Source: Bacteroidales bacterium (GTDB lineage Bacteria > Bacteroidota > Bacteroidia > Bacteroidales > WCHB1-69). From it: 64,000 nt of DNA. The stretch spans positions 1 to 64,000 of the forward strand of contig JAKSMB010000005.1 in assembly GCA_024400875.1 (NCBI GenBank). Reading direction: 5' to 3'. The translations under genes and the position numbers were made by a program. The notes beneath the pieces were generated by a model. The model was not told the DNA's origin. It searched no databases and worked only from the letters and a program-made list of their open reading frames with translations. This document shows, in pieces, positions 1-9,258 of the stretch (positions within the stretch are counted from its first letter, which is position 1; every line of letters starts with the position of its first letter).

Positions 1-55
1 ACCTGCAACCTTTTGATCCGTAGTCAAATACTCTATTCAGTTGAGCTAAGGGGCC
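1..55 (-). tRNA. tRNA-Arg (anticodon ACG), 3' end cut by window edge
   Basis: Read on the minus strand, an acceptor strand GGCCCCT starts at 55. It is followed by TA, a D-arm with stem GCTC/GAGT, and an anticodon arm TTTGA-CTACGGA-TCAAA. The seven-base loop gives anticodon ACG, which is tRNA-Arg decoding CGN with A34 expected to become inosine. The T-arm begins (GCAGG) and is cut off by the window start, so the 3' acceptor half is not visible. Confidence 0.9.
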
Positions 56-76
56 GTCTCTGTTGTTAAGAGCGCG

Positions 77-84
77 CAAAAATA
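77..84 (-). promoter_or_regulatory. -7 promoter box for tRNA-Arg
   Basis: The minus strand reads TATTTTTG followed by CGCGC, matching the Bacteroidota -7 consensus TAnnTTTG. It lies about 22 bases upstream of the tRNA 5' end. A CAAA (TTTG on the minus strand) at 107-110 could be the -33 element, but its spacing is a few bases too long. Confidence 0.6.
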
Positions 85-164
85 CATTTTTTTTCATATC
101 AACGCACAAAAAACAAAAAAAAATTTTTTTTTCTTCAGTGTGTACTACCGAATAAAAAAAAGTG

Positions 165-172
165 TATTTTTG
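165..172 (+). promoter_or_regulatory. -7 promoter box for tRNA-Gln
   Basis: TATTTTTG followed by CACCCGC lies 23 bases before the tRNA-Gln 5' end. It matches TAnnTTTG. The 56-195 interval between the two divergent tRNAs is otherwise AT-rich, with A and T runs and no ORF. Confidence 0.6.
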
Positions 173-195
173 CACCCGCATTTGACCAATGACAT

Positions 196-266
196 TGAGA
201 TATGGTGTAACGGTAGCACTACAGTTTTTGGTTCTGTCTGTCTAGGTTCGAATCCTGGTATCTCAA
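196..266 (+). tRNA. tRNA-Gln (anticodon TTG)
   Basis: The acceptor strand TGAGATA (196-202) pairs perfectly with TATCTCA (259-265), and A266 is the discriminator. The D-arm GTG/CAC, the anticodon arm with loop TTTTGGT, and a T-arm containing GGTTCGAATCC are all present. The anticodon is TTG, giving tRNA-Gln reading CAA/CAG. CCA is not encoded. A terminator follows within five bases, so this is a single-gene unit rather than a leader of nusA. Confidence 0.95.
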
Positions 267-270
267 CTTA

Positions 271-303
271 AAAACTCTCACCCTTGTGGTGAGAGTTTTT
301 TTT
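271..303 (+). terminator. Rho-independent terminator after tRNA-Gln
   Basis: A twelve-base-pair stem, AAAACTCTCACC with GGTGAGAGTTTT, encloses a five-base loop and runs into a T tract. It separates the tRNA from nusA, which starts at 337. Confidence 0.9.
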
Positions 304-336
304 ACAATATTGTTTATACAAAAAAGAAAAACATAT

Positions 337-1599
337 ATGAATATTAAAGCAAAAACAGAAGACCACGTTAATCTTATCGACACTTTTGCAGAGTTTAAAG
401 AATCCAAAAGTATCGACCGCGAAACCTTAATGCATATTCTTGAGGAAGTGTTCCGTGCTGCTCTCATCAAGAAATACGGACCAGACTCCCAATTTGACAT
501 CATCGTGAACGTTGACCGTGGTGATTTGGAAATCCAACATACACTTGAAATCGTAGAAGACGGCGAGGTGGAAGACGAAGCAAACCAAATCGCTCTTTCC
601 GACGCTATCAAGATTGAACCTGACTTCGAAGTTGGCGAAGAAGTTGTTGAAAACATCAAACTTACCGACTTTGCACGTCGCGAGATCTTGGCTATCCGCC
701 AAAATCTCAGCACCAAGATTATGGAATACGAAAAGGATGTCATCTTCAAGAAATATGAACATCGCATCGGCGAAATCATCACCGGCGAGGTTAACCAAGT
801 TTGGCGTAAAGAGATTACCGTTCTTGACGAAGAGTCTGTAGAACTCATCCTTCCGAAATCTGAACAGATTCCTGCCGACAGATACAAGAAAGGTGACACA
901 CTCACTGCTGTAGTACTTCGCGTTGACGTACACTCCTCAACCCCACGCATCATCCTTTCTCGTACATCTCCTACTTTCCTTGAACGTCTTATGGAAACAG
1001 AGATTCCTGAAATCTATGATGGTTTGATTACCGTTAAGAACGTGGTTCGCGCTCCAGGTGAAAGAGCTAAAGTCTTGGTTGAGTCATTCGACGATCGTAT
1101 CGACCCTGTAGGTGCCTGCGTAGGTATGAAGGGTGCTCGTATCCACTCCATCGTTCGTGAACTCCACAACGAAAATATCGATGTCATCAACTTCACCAAC
1201 AACACCGAACTTCTCATCAGCAGAGCTTTGAGCCCAGCTAAGATTTCTTATATGGAAATCGACAACGAAAATAAGACTGCCAACGTATATATGAACTCCG
1301 ACCAAGTATCTTTGGCTATCGGTAAAGGCGGTTACAACATCAAGCTCGCCTCAAAACTGGCAGGTTATGAAATCGATGTTTACAACATCAACCAAGAAGA
1401 TGAAGACGTACCTTTGAGAGAATTCTCAGACGTATTCGACAAATGGATTATCGATGCTTTCATCAACATCGGATGCGACACCGCTAAAAACGTACTTCGC
1501 CTTAGCCGTGAAGAACTTATCCGCCGTACCGATCTGGAAGAAGATACCGTTGATGAAATGATTGCAGCCGTTAAGGAAGAACTTGACATCACCGACTAA
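337..1599 (+). CDS. nusA: Transcription termination/antitermination factor NusA
   Basis: This 420-residue protein binds RNA polymerase and nascent RNA and tunes pausing, termination and antitermination. The N-terminal polymerase-binding domain covers about 1-130. An S1 domain follows at about 145-210, then KH1 with GACVGMKGARI at 259-269 and KH2 with AIGKGGYNIK at 327-336. A short helical tail with a helix-hairpin-helix look runs to 420. The E. coli-type acidic repeats are absent, as is usual for short NusA proteins. I chose the ATG at 337 because residues before it do not fit the family and lie against the tRNA terminator. infB follows after 66 bases. The usual upstream partner rimP is not here; the tRNA-Gln unit sits in its place. 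Confidence 0.97.
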   Translation: MNIKAKTEDHVNLIDTFAEFKESKSIDRETLMHILEEVFRAALIKKYGPDSQFDIIVNVDRGDLEIQHTLEIVEDGEVEDEANQIALSDAIKIEPDFEVGEEVVENIKLTDFARREILAIRQNLSTKIMEYEKDVIFKKYEHRIGEIITGEVNQVWRKEITVLDEESVELILPKSEQIPADRYKKGDTLTAVVLRVDVHSSTPRIILSRTSPTFLERLMETEIPEIYDGLITVKNVVRAPGERAKVLVESFDDRIDPVGACVGMKGARIHSIVRELHNENIDVINFTNNTELLISRALSPAKISYMEIDNENKTANVYMNSDQVSLAIGKGGYNIKLASKLAGYEIDVYNINQEDEDVPLREFSDVFDKWIIDAFINIGCDTAKNVLRLSREELIRRTDLEEDTVDEMIAAVKEELDITD

Positions 1600-1665
1600 T
1601 CTCATCATCTTAAAACAAACATTATTTACAAACAAACATTAGTAATCGATATTTAAAAAATAAAT

Positions 1666-4554
1666 ATGCCAGAGGAAAAGAAAAAAGTAAAACGCCTAGG
1701 AAAAGCTGCAGGAGAATTCAACATCTCCATCAGCACCGCCTTTAATTGTCTCAAAAAGAAATACTCTGAACTTGAAGAGAATCCAAATGCAAAACTCACT
1801 GAAGAGATGTATGATCTTCTCTTAGAGACTTTTTCTGCTGAGAAATTAGTGAAGGCCGAGGCGGATAAAATCGACATTGGCACATATAATTCAAAGAAAA
1901 CCAGCAAGAAAGCTTCTACAAGCGAAGAGCCTGAAAAGCCAAAGGCAGAGGAAAAGAAAGAGGAAGAGGCTGCTCCTACCCTTATCATCAAGGACGCCAA
2001 TCCTGAAAAGCCTACACTTGTTGAGGTGGCTACACCTAAAGTAGTTGGCAAAATCGACCTTGGCAATGTGAAAGGTTCTAAGACCAATCAACCTGAAAAA
2101 GAACAGGTTGAAGAAAAGCCTGCTGAAACTCCTGAGAAACCTGTTGTGGAAGTTGCCGAGCCTTCTGTTGCTCCTGAGACCCCAAAAGAGGAAGAAGTTC
2201 CTGTTAAAACAGAAAGTGAGAAAGTTGAGCATATCGGCCCTAAGGTGGTTGACAAAATCGACTTGTCACAACTGAACAAGAAGAGCACCAAGGAACCAAA
2301 AGCAGAAAAGAAGGAAGTTCCTGCTGAAAAGAAGGAAGAAAAGAAAGAAGAAATACAAAAGCCTGTTGAAGTTAAGGTGGCACAACCTGAAGAGAAAAAA
2401 GAGGTTGAAGTCATCAAGACTGAAGTGGCTAAACTTACAGGTCCTAAGGTACTTGGAAAGATTGAACTTCCTGTTGAGAAACCAAAAGAGACAAAGAAGG
2501 AAGATCGTCGTCCAAATGCTGGCAACAACGCAGCTGGTGCAAAGAAGAAAAAACGTAAACGTATCTCCACACCGGCTAACGTAAAACCAGGTAACTTCAA
2601 GGAAACTAAGAAAGAAAAAGAAGAACCAGAAAAAGTTGAAATCTCAACCGAAGATATTCAACGTCGTATCAAGGAAACCAAGCAACGTCTTGAACCTACA
2701 GGCAAGAGCAAAGCTGCTAAACGTAGAAAAGAGAAACGTCAGCTGATTCACGAGCGCATTGAGGAACAACAAATTCAAGAAATTGAAAACCAGAAGATCC
2801 TCAAAGTAACGGAATTCTTGACCGCCAGCGAGTTGGCAACAATGATGAACATTCCTGTGAACAACATCATTGCCACCTGTATGAGTATCGGCTTGTTTGT
2901 TTCCATCAACCAACGTTTGGATGCTGAAACCATCTCCATGTTGGCTGAAGAGTTCGGCTATCAAATTGAGTTCATCGATGCAGACGCAGACGAGTCTGAA
3001 AATGCAGAAATGCAAGATGCTCCTGAAGATTTGATCCCACGTCACCCGATCATCACCGTTATGGGTCACGTTGACCACGGTAAAACCTCTCTGTTGGACT
3101 ACATCCGTAAGACCAACGTTATTGCTGGTGAAGCCGGCGGTATTACACAGCACATTGGTGCATACGAGGTTACATTGGCTGATGGTCGTCGTATTACCTT
3201 CTTGGATACGCCAGGTCACGAAGCATTTACCGCTATGCGTGCCCGTGGTGCGAAAATCACCGACTTATGTATCATCGTAATTGCTGCTGACGATGCTGTG
3301 ATGCCACAGACCACTGAGGCTATCAACCACGCACAAGCAGCTGGTGTTCCTATGGTATTTGCCATCACCAAGATTGATAAAGCCAACGCCAACCCAGACC
3401 GTATTCGTGAACAATTGGCCAACATGAACATCCTGGTAGAAGACTGGGGCGGTTCATACCAATGCCAAGAAATCGATGCTAAACACGGCGTAAACGTGAA
3501 CGAGTTGTTGGAAAAAGTGCTTTTGGAAGCAGATATGCTTGAGTTGAAAGCTAATCCAAACCGTTTAGGTTTAGGTGCCGTCATCGAATCCTCATTGGAT
3601 AAGGGTCGTGGTTACATTGCTAAAGTTCTCATCCAAAACGGTACTTTGCGTATTGGTGATCCTATTTTGGCTGGTAGCTGCTTCGGTAAAGTTAAGGCTA
3701 TGTTCAACGAGCGTAATCAACCTATCAAATCTGCAGGTCCTGCTACGCCAGTATTGCTGTTAGGTTTGAATGGTGCGCCTCAAGCTGGTGACACATTCAA
3801 GGTTTGCGAAAGTGAACAAGAAGCCCGCAACGTTGCTTCCAAACGTGCTCGTTTGGCTCGCGAAATGGGTCTTCGCACACAAAAACACATCACTCTCGAA
3901 GAAATCGGTCGTCGTATCGCTATTGGTGACTTTAAAGAACTTAACATCATTGTTAAGGGTGACGTTGACGGCTCCGTTGAAGCATTGTCTGGCGAGTTGT
4001 TGAAACTCTCTACCGAGCAAGTACAAGTTAACGTCATCCATAAGTCAGTGGGTGCCGTTACCGAAACCGACGTTATGTTGGCTACAGCCTCCAATGCTCT
4101 TATCGTGGCATTCCAGGTTCGTCCAACCGCTGGTGCTCGTAAGACTGCTGAAGCAGAACAAATTGACATCCGTACCTACTCCATCATCTACACCGCAATC
4201 AACGAAATCAAGGATGCTATTGCAGGTATGCACGCTCCTGAAATCCGCGAAAAAGTGGTTTGTAATATCGAAATCCGCGAAGTATTCCACATCTCCAAGG
4301 TGGGCAACATCGCAGGTTGTATGGTGCTGGACGGCAAATTGCAACGCTCTACCCGCATCCGCTTGATTCGCGACGGTATCGTTATCTATACTGGTAAACT
4401 TGGCTCTTTGCGTCGTTTCAAAGATGACGTTAAGGAAGTCGTTTCCGGTCAAGACTGCGGTTTGAATATCGATGGTTGCAACGATATCAAAGTTGGTGAC
4501 ATTATCGAAGGTTATGAAGAGTATGAAGTAGCCTACAACGCTACTACTAAATAA
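1666..4554 (+). CDS. infB: Translation initiation factor IF-2
   Basis: This 962-residue GTPase places fMet-tRNA on the 30S subunit. An N-terminal IF2_N-like domain (about 1-70) is followed by a long Lys/Glu/Pro-rich linker, a second IF2_N region near 370-430, the G domain, and C-terminal domains II, III and IV. The G1 motif GHVDHGKT is at 467-474 and the G3 motif DTPGH is present. The G4 motif reads TKID at 568-571 instead of NKxD, confirmed in the DNA as acc-aag-att-gat at 3367-3378. The linker carries three copies of PKV(V/L)(G/D)KI(D/E)L spaced exactly 68 residues apart. pdxA starts 8 bases downstream, so the genes probably form one operon with nusA. Confidence 0.97.
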   Translation: MPEEKKKVKRLGKAAGEFNISISTAFNCLKKKYSELEENPNAKLTEEMYDLLLETFSAEKLVKAEADKIDIGTYNSKKTSKKASTSEEPEKPKAEEKKEEEAAPTLIIKDANPEKPTLVEVATPKVVGKIDLGNVKGSKTNQPEKEQVEEKPAETPEKPVVEVAEPSVAPETPKEEEVPVKTESEKVEHIGPKVVDKIDLSQLNKKSTKEPKAEKKEVPAEKKEEKKEEIQKPVEVKVAQPEEKKEVEVIKTEVAKLTGPKVLGKIELPVEKPKETKKEDRRPNAGNNAAGAKKKKRKRISTPANVKPGNFKETKKEKEEPEKVEISTEDIQRRIKETKQRLEPTGKSKAAKRRKEKRQLIHERIEEQQIQEIENQKILKVTEFLTASELATMMNIPVNNIIATCMSIGLFVSINQRLDAETISMLAEEFGYQIEFIDADADESENAEMQDAPEDLIPRHPIITVMGHVDHGKTSLLDYIRKTNVIAGEAGGITQHIGAYEVTLADGRRITFLDTPGHEAFTAMRARGAKITDLCIIVIAADDAVMPQTTEAINHAQAAGVPMVFAITKIDKANANPDRIREQLANMNILVEDWGGSYQCQEIDAKHGVNVNELLEKVLLEADMLELKANPNRLGLGAVIESSLDKGRGYIAKVLIQNGTLRIGDPILAGSCFGKVKAMFNERNQPIKSAGPATPVLLLGLNGAPQAGDTFKVCESEQEARNVASKRARLAREMGLRTQKHITLEEIGRRIAIGDFKELNIIVKGDVDGSVEALSGELLKLSTEQVQVNVIHKSVGAVTETDVMLATASNALIVAFQVRPTAGARKTAEAEQIDIRTYSIIYTAINEIKDAIAGMHAPEIREKVVCNIEIREVFHISKVGNIAGCMVLDGKLQRSTRIRLIRDGIVIYTGKLGSLRRFKDDVKEVVSGQDCGLNIDGCNDIKVGDIIEGYEEYEVAYNATTK

Positions 4555-4562
4555 GATAGACT

Positions 4563-5567
4563 ATGGCGGATAACAAGCTCTACAAGATAGGCATTACGCA
4601 AGGCGACATCAATGGTGTTGGCTATGAAGTGATCATTAAGGCACTCAGCGACTATAGGATTCTCGAACTTTGCACTCCCATCGTATATGGTTTGTCAAAG
4701 GCGGCATCTTATCACCGCAAGCTGCTGAATCTTCCTGATTTCTCATTCCAATACATCAAAAATCTTGACCAACTTTCCAGCAAACGTCCCAATCTCATCA
4801 ACATTTACGAAGATGAGGTGAAGATTGAGTTAGGAACATCCACCAAGATTGCAGGCCAGATGGCTGAACGATCATTATATGCTTCTGGCCGTGACCTCAA
4901 GAACGGCAACCTTGATGCCATCGTAACAGCCCCTATCAATAAAGAGAATGTCCAATCCGAAAAGTTCACCTTCTCAGGTCAAACAGAATTCTACGAACAC
5001 TATTTCGGTGGGGAAAAGAAAGCCATGATGATGATGGTTGCTGACAGCCTTCGCGTAGGATTTGTCACCAATCATCTTCCTATTCAAGAGGTGGCTGCAA
5101 AATTAAGCAAAGAACTTATTTATAAGAAGTTAGAAATACTTAATAACTCTTTATACAGGGACTTTGGTCTGAACAATCCAACAATTGCCGTATTATCGTT
5201 GAATCCACATTCTGGCGACAACGGACTGTTGGGCAAGGAAGAAAAAGAAATCATTTCTCCAGCTATTGAATTGGCATTCCAGGATAAGATCAACGCCTTT
5301 GGTCCATTCCCTGCCGACGGTTTCTTTGGTTCTGGCTCTTATCGTAAATTCGATGCCATCCTTGCCATGTACCACGATCAAGGAATGTTGCCATTCAAGA
5401 TTTTGGGTACTGAAGGCGTTAACTTCACCGCTGGACTACCCATCGTTCGCACCTCTCCTGCTCATGGTACAGCATACGACATCGCAGGTAAAAACGAAGC
5501 TAATGCGCAATCGATGCGCAACGCTATCTACCTGGCCATCGATATTCTCAAGAATAGAGCACGTTAA
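4563..5567 (+). CDS. pdxA: 4-hydroxythreonine-4-phosphate dehydrogenase PdxA
   Basis: This 334-residue cytoplasmic enzyme oxidises 4-phosphohydroxy-L-threonine in DXP-dependent pyridoxal phosphate synthesis. Family landmarks are visible: GITQGDINGVGYEV at the N terminus, IVTAPINKENV, a GQTEFYEHYFG metal-site segment, LNPHSGDNG, and the C-terminal MYHDQGMLPFK followed by GLPIVRTSPAHGTAYDIAG. Length matches the family. It begins 8 bases after infB, and its TAA shares bases with the ATG of the next gene (TAATG). No pdxJ is in the window. Confidence 0.95.
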   Translation: MADNKLYKIGITQGDINGVGYEVIIKALSDYRILELCTPIVYGLSKAASYHRKLLNLPDFSFQYIKNLDQLSSKRPNLINIYEDEVKIELGTSTKIAGQMAERSLYASGRDLKNGNLDAIVTAPINKENVQSEKFTFSGQTEFYEHYFGGEKKAMMMMVADSLRVGFVTNHLPIQEVAAKLSKELIYKKLEILNNSLYRDFGLNNPTIAVLSLNPHSGDNGLLGKEEKEIISPAIELAFQDKINAFGPFPADGFFGSGSYRKFDAILAMYHDQGMLPFKILGTEGVNFTAGLPIVRTSPAHGTAYDIAGKNEANAQSMRNAIYLAIDILKNRAR

Positions 5568-6724
5568 TGAACATCTATCGGCTGTTGAGAATCTGTTTAC
5601 AAGCTGTTGAGATACTGGCAGCTTCATCATACATACTCCTACGTTTTTCGCAAACGTTATCCAAAAGATCTACTGGTCGCAAAGTTCTCTTTGCGACTAT
5701 TTCTTTTTTTTCAATACTCACAGTTGTTGCCATCATTTTTCGAAGCTGCAACTTAGGTGCATGGTATCTGCCCATTCAAACCATCGAATACACTTGGGTT
5801 ATCATTCTTTTAGAATTAACAATCAGCGTTTTAGCATTGGATGCATTTCGACTACTCTTGCATATCTCCAAGAAAAAGAAATGCTGGATAAAGCAGCACG
5901 ACATTCGCATAAGGCGAATCTACTACCCCATTACAATACTCATATCTTGTTTGATAGCCGTTTATGGTTATATCCATTTCTCAAACCCTGTTATTAAGGA
6001 GGTGACCTTTGAACTAAACAAACCCGTTCCCGATTGGAAAATCATTGCTGTTAGCGATATTCATTGTGGCACAATGTCGAAGAAAACATTGGAGAAACAC
6101 ATCCAAACCATCAACGAGCAAGATCCCGACCTTGTGCTTCTGTTAGGAGATCAGGCCGTGGTAAACTGGAAAGATCTTCAGAAGATGGGATATGCCGATG
6201 TATTTCAACAAATTCAGGCAAAAAAAGGCGTATATGCCATCAACGGCAACCACGAATACATTCACGGTTACGTTCACAACCCAGATCCAGAATTCCGACA
6301 ATGGGCTAAAAATTTTAAAATAAAGACATTAGAAGATCGTGCTATCACGATAGACCAGCAATTGGTGCTTATTGGTCGTGATGACACCAGCATAGTTCAT
6401 CGCAAGAAATTGAACGAGCTGTGTTATAACACAGACCCCACACTTCCGATCATCATACTGGATCACAGCCCATTAGACCTACACAGTGCCCAACAGATTG
6501 GCGCCGACATACAACTCTCTGGACATACGCACAATGGGCAAGTATTCCCAGTAAACTGGATTGGTCAGATCAAAAGTAGACTTAAAGGAGGGCTTTTTTA
6601 CGGATACACAAGAAAGGGGCAAACGCAATTCTATGTCACTGCCGGTTTAGGAGGTTCGGGCGCGCCTATCAGAATCGGAACCGATGGTGAAATCGTTGTC
6701 ATCAAGTTAAAGCACACAGATTGA
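5567..6724 (+). CDS. Membrane-anchored metallophosphoesterase (YkuE/YaeI-like)
   Basis: This 385-residue protein has about four N-terminal membrane helices (within roughly residues 8-145) and a calcineurin-like phosphoesterase domain from about 155 to the end. The metal-binding blocks are complete: SDIHCG, LLLGDQ, GNHEYIHG and GHTHNGQVFP. The layout is that of the YkuE/YaeI group, some members of which hydrolyse UDP-diacylglucosamine-like lipids. Substrate assignment here is only inference. It is translationally coupled to pdxA by TAATG. Position in the nusA-infB operon suggests constitutive expression rather than functional linkage. Confidence 0.85.
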   Translation: MNIYRLLRICLQAVEILAASSYILLRFSQTLSKRSTGRKVLFATISFFSILTVVAIIFRSCNLGAWYLPIQTIEYTWVIILLELTISVLALDAFRLLLHISKKKKCWIKQHDIRIRRIYYPITILISCLIAVYGYIHFSNPVIKEVTFELNKPVPDWKIIAVSDIHCGTMSKKTLEKHIQTINEQDPDLVLLLGDQAVVNWKDLQKMGYADVFQQIQAKKGVYAINGNHEYIHGYVHNPDPEFRQWAKNFKIKTLEDRAITIDQQLVLIGRDDTSIVHRKKLNELCYNTDPTLPIIILDHSPLDLHSAQQIGADIQLSGHTHNGQVFPVNWIGQIKSRLKGGLFYGYTRKGQTQFYVTAGLGGSGAPIRIGTDGEIVVIKLKHTD

Positions 6725-6740
6725 CAGATCATTAACGTCT

Positions 6741-6771
6741 TTTGTATTTGTTGCTTTTTTTTGTATATTTG
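6741..6771 (+). promoter_or_regulatory. Full Bacteroidota promoter (-33 TTTG, -7 TATATTTG)
   Basis: TTTG at 6741-6744 and TATATTTG at 6764-6771 are separated by 19 bases, the canonical spacing for this phylum. The ATG of the lipoprotein gene follows 18 bases after the box. This is the best-formed promoter in the window and probably drives the lipoprotein-buk-nadK unit. Confidence 0.8.
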
Positions 6772-6789
6772 CGACCTCAATAAATACAG

Positions 6790-7185
6790 ATGAAAAAAAC
6801 GACAAAGATATCTGCAGCATTGTTGCTGTTTATAACGATACTTTTTGCTGGTTGCTCCAAATTTGAACCGGCAACTGTAGAAATCACATCTATTTCAAAC
6901 ACTGGAAAAAATCTAGAATGTACAGCAACTATCACTGATCTTGGTGGTTGCACGCACATTATTGAGGAGGGATTCTGCTACAGCATTTTCGAAGATGTTC
7001 TTATCCCCGAAATGTACACCACAACTATCCCTGTAGCTTACAATCTCTCTGCCGGAGACTCCTTAAAATTCTCATTAAAAGAAACATTGCCTATGGCAGA
7101 CACGGTATATTACGTTCGCGCATACGTCAAGAACAATGCCGGTCTATCCTACAGCGATATCGTAAAAGTAAACACTTCGAATTAA
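6790..7185 (+). CDS. Small lipoprotein, fibronectin-III-like, function unknown
   Basis: This 131-residue protein starts with a lipoprotein signal peptide ending in LFAGC, so the cysteine near residue 21 should be acylated. The remaining ~110 residues are beta-rich and read like one fibronectin type III-type domain, with TVYYVRAYVKNNAGLSYSD resembling the F-G strands of such folds. No catalytic motif is visible. Its own promoter lies directly upstream, and butyrate kinase starts 23 bases after its stop without an evident promoter of its own. Surface or periplasmic location is inferred from the lipobox only. Confidence 0.75.
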   Translation: MKKTTKISAALLLFITILFAGCSKFEPATVEITSISNTGKNLECTATITDLGGCTHIIEEGFCYSIFEDVLIPEMYTTTIPVAYNLSAGDSLKFSLKETLPMADTVYYVRAYVKNNAGLSYSDIVKVNTSN

Positions 7186-7208
7186 CACTAAACACATTCA
7201 AAATAAAT

Positions 7209-8279
7209 ATGAAAAGAATTCTTGCTATTAATCCTGGTGCAACATCAACCAAGATTGCTATCTTTGATGGCAGCGAAAAAGTATTCGTAAAGAACATCAA
7301 GCACTCTACGGAAGAGCTTTCACAGTTCACTACCATTGCTGAACAATATCCTTTCCGCAGAGACGTCATCACCAAAGAATTGGAAGCTGAAAAGATCGAT
7401 TTACATTCCATTTCTGTAATTATGGGCCGTGGTGGTCTTGTAAAACCGCTCAAATCTGGTGTATACAGAATCAACGATTTGATGATTGAGCACCTCAAAC
7501 AAGGTTATAACGGACAACACGCTTGCAACTTAGGTGGTCTTATCGCCAAGAGTATCGCTGACGTTATCGGTTTGAAAGATGCTTTTATCGCAGACCCTGT
7601 TATCGTTGACGAAATGGAACCAGTTGCACGTATCGCTGGACATCCAGAATTCGAACGCAAATCCATTTTCCACGCATTGAACCAAAAGGCTATCTCTCGT
7701 ATGTATGCTAAAGATAACGGCAAAAAATACGAAGATCTGAACCTGGTAGTTTGTCACATGGGTGGTGGTGTAAGCTGCGGTGCTCACCAAAAAGGTAGAG
7801 TAATCGACGTAAACCAAGCTTTGGATGGCGAAGGTCCATTCTCACCAGAACGTTCTGGTTCTCTTCCAATGAACCAATTCTTAAAAGCTTGTTTCAGTGG
7901 AAAATACACCATGGAAGACATGCAAAAGATCTTGGTTGGCAACGGTGGTTATGTAGGTTATTTTGGCAGCAATGATGCGCTTGCTGTTGAAAAGGCTGCT
8001 CAAGAAGGCGATCCAAAGGCTGAACTGCTCGAAGAAGCTTTCGCATATCAAGTTGCAAAGCAAATTGGCGAAACCGCTGTCGTATTGAAAGGTCAGATTG
8101 ATGCAATCATCCTCACTGGTGGTATTGCATACGGCAAACCTGTAGTTGCACGTATCAAACGTTACATCGACTGGATTGCTCCTGTTGCTGTATATCCAGG
8201 CGAAGATGAAATGGCAGCTATGGCCTTGAACGCCAATATGATCATTAACGGTGAAGTTGAAATCCAAGAGTACGAATAA
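7209..8279 (+). CDS. buk: Butyrate kinase
   Basis: This 356-residue acetokinase-family enzyme interconverts butyryl phosphate plus ADP with butyrate plus ATP. Visible landmarks are INPGATSTKIAIF near the N terminus (phosphate loop), VMGRGGL, CHMGGGVS around residue 180, the DGEGPFSPERSGSLP block typical of Buk rather than AckA, and LTGGIAYG near the C terminus. A separate acetate kinase is encoded at 38049. The usual partner, phosphate butyryltransferase (ptb), is not adjacent and not in the window. Some Buk proteins act on branched-chain acyl phosphates, which is possible here. The stop overlaps nadK as TAATG. Confidence 0.93.
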   Translation: MKRILAINPGATSTKIAIFDGSEKVFVKNIKHSTEELSQFTTIAEQYPFRRDVITKELEAEKIDLHSISVIMGRGGLVKPLKSGVYRINDLMIEHLKQGYNGQHACNLGGLIAKSIADVIGLKDAFIADPVIVDEMEPVARIAGHPEFERKSIFHALNQKAISRMYAKDNGKKYEDLNLVVCHMGGGVSCGAHQKGRVIDVNQALDGEGPFSPERSGSLPMNQFLKACFSGKYTMEDMQKILVGNGGYVGYFGSNDALAVEKAAQEGDPKAELLEEAFAYQVAKQIGETAVVLKGQIDAIILTGGIAYGKPVVARIKRYIDWIAPVAVYPGEDEMAAMALNANMIINGEVEIQEYE

Positions 8280-9148
8280 TGAAAGTTGCTCTCTATAGCC
8301 GTCGTCGCGGCGAAGAGGATCTACAATTTATCCACACCGTTATCGAACACCTGAAACAACAAGGTGTCGAGATAGTATTACATTGCAACTGTCGTAATGC
8401 TGACGACAGTTGCAATGCTTTTTTTGACTCCTATGTATCTCTACAGCAAAGTCTTCCCATCGACTTCCTCATATCCTTCGGAGGTGATGGTTCATTCATT
8501 GATGCCGTAAACCTTGTCGGCGATCTGGACATCCCTTTGGTGGGTATCAACACAGGCCGTATCGGCTTCCTGGCGGGCATCAAGAAAGACAATTACAAGG
8601 AGTGTTTCCAGATGTTGATGCAACATCAATACACCATCGAGAAACGTTCCTTGTTGCATATGGAAAGCAGTGTTCCCCACATGCTTCCCGGCAACTTTGT
8701 CGTAAACGACCTAACGGTTAGAGCCACGGACTCCGACTCCATCATTGCGGTAACCGTATGGGCAGGAGATCAAAAGATAAACACCTATTGGGGAGATGGT
8801 CTTATCATTGCAACTCCCACTGGTTCAACAGCATACTCAATGAGTTGTGGTGGTCCCATCTTGCATCCACTCACTCAAGTACACGTACTTACGCCCATTG
8901 CCGCGCACTCTCTGAACGTCCGTCCGCTCGTCATTCCGGCTGATATTCCGCTCACCATTGAGGTGCAGGGACGAAGTGGAAAATACTCACTACAGACCGA
9001 TACGGAGAAATACGTGATGAACGAAAACGTGAAACTTTTCTTGCGCAAAGAGAAATTCCACACCAACACCGTACTCTTCGAAAACAGCAATTTCTACGAC
9101 ATTATACGTGAAAAATTGCTTTGGGGCATCGACAAGAGAAACGCCTAA
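8279..9148 (+). CDS. nadK: NAD kinase
   Basis: This 289-residue enzyme phosphorylates NAD to NADP. The GGDGSF motif (FGGDGSFIDAV) and the glycine-rich block GDGLIIATPTGSTAYSMS, which forms the nucleotide site, are both intact. LVGINTGRIGFLAG is also characteristic. Length is normal. Its ATG overlaps the buk TAA, so translation is probably coupled. The next promoter (for ftsQ) lies about 75 bases after its stop. Confidence 0.96.
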   Translation: MKVALYSRRRGEEDLQFIHTVIEHLKQQGVEIVLHCNCRNADDSCNAFFDSYVSLQQSLPIDFLISFGGDGSFIDAVNLVGDLDIPLVGINTGRIGFLAGIKKDNYKECFQMLMQHQYTIEKRSLLHMESSVPHMLPGNFVVNDLTVRATDSDSIIAVTVWAGDQKINTYWGDGLIIATPTGSTAYSMSCGGPILHPLTQVHVLTPIAAHSLNVRPLVIPADIPLTIEVQGRSGKYSLQTDTEKYVMNENVKLFLRKEKFHTNTVLFENSNFYDIIREKLLWGIDKRNA

Positions 9149-9222
9149 AAAGCGCCTATTTTATCAACATTTTTTTGTTTATTATTCAAAAAAATAAAGT
9201 AAGCAAAGCCCTTATTTTGTTG

Positions 9223-9230
9223 TATCTTTG
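9223..9230 (+). promoter_or_regulatory. -7 promoter box for ftsQAZ
   Basis: TATCTTTG lies 28 bases before the ftsQ ATG, in an AT-rich spacer after nadK. No good -33 TTTG is seen at 19 bases. It implies that ftsQ-ftsA-ftsZ form an independent unit here. Confidence 0.6.
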
Positions 9231-9258
9231 GAGGATTTTCTAAAATTATATCCAACGA

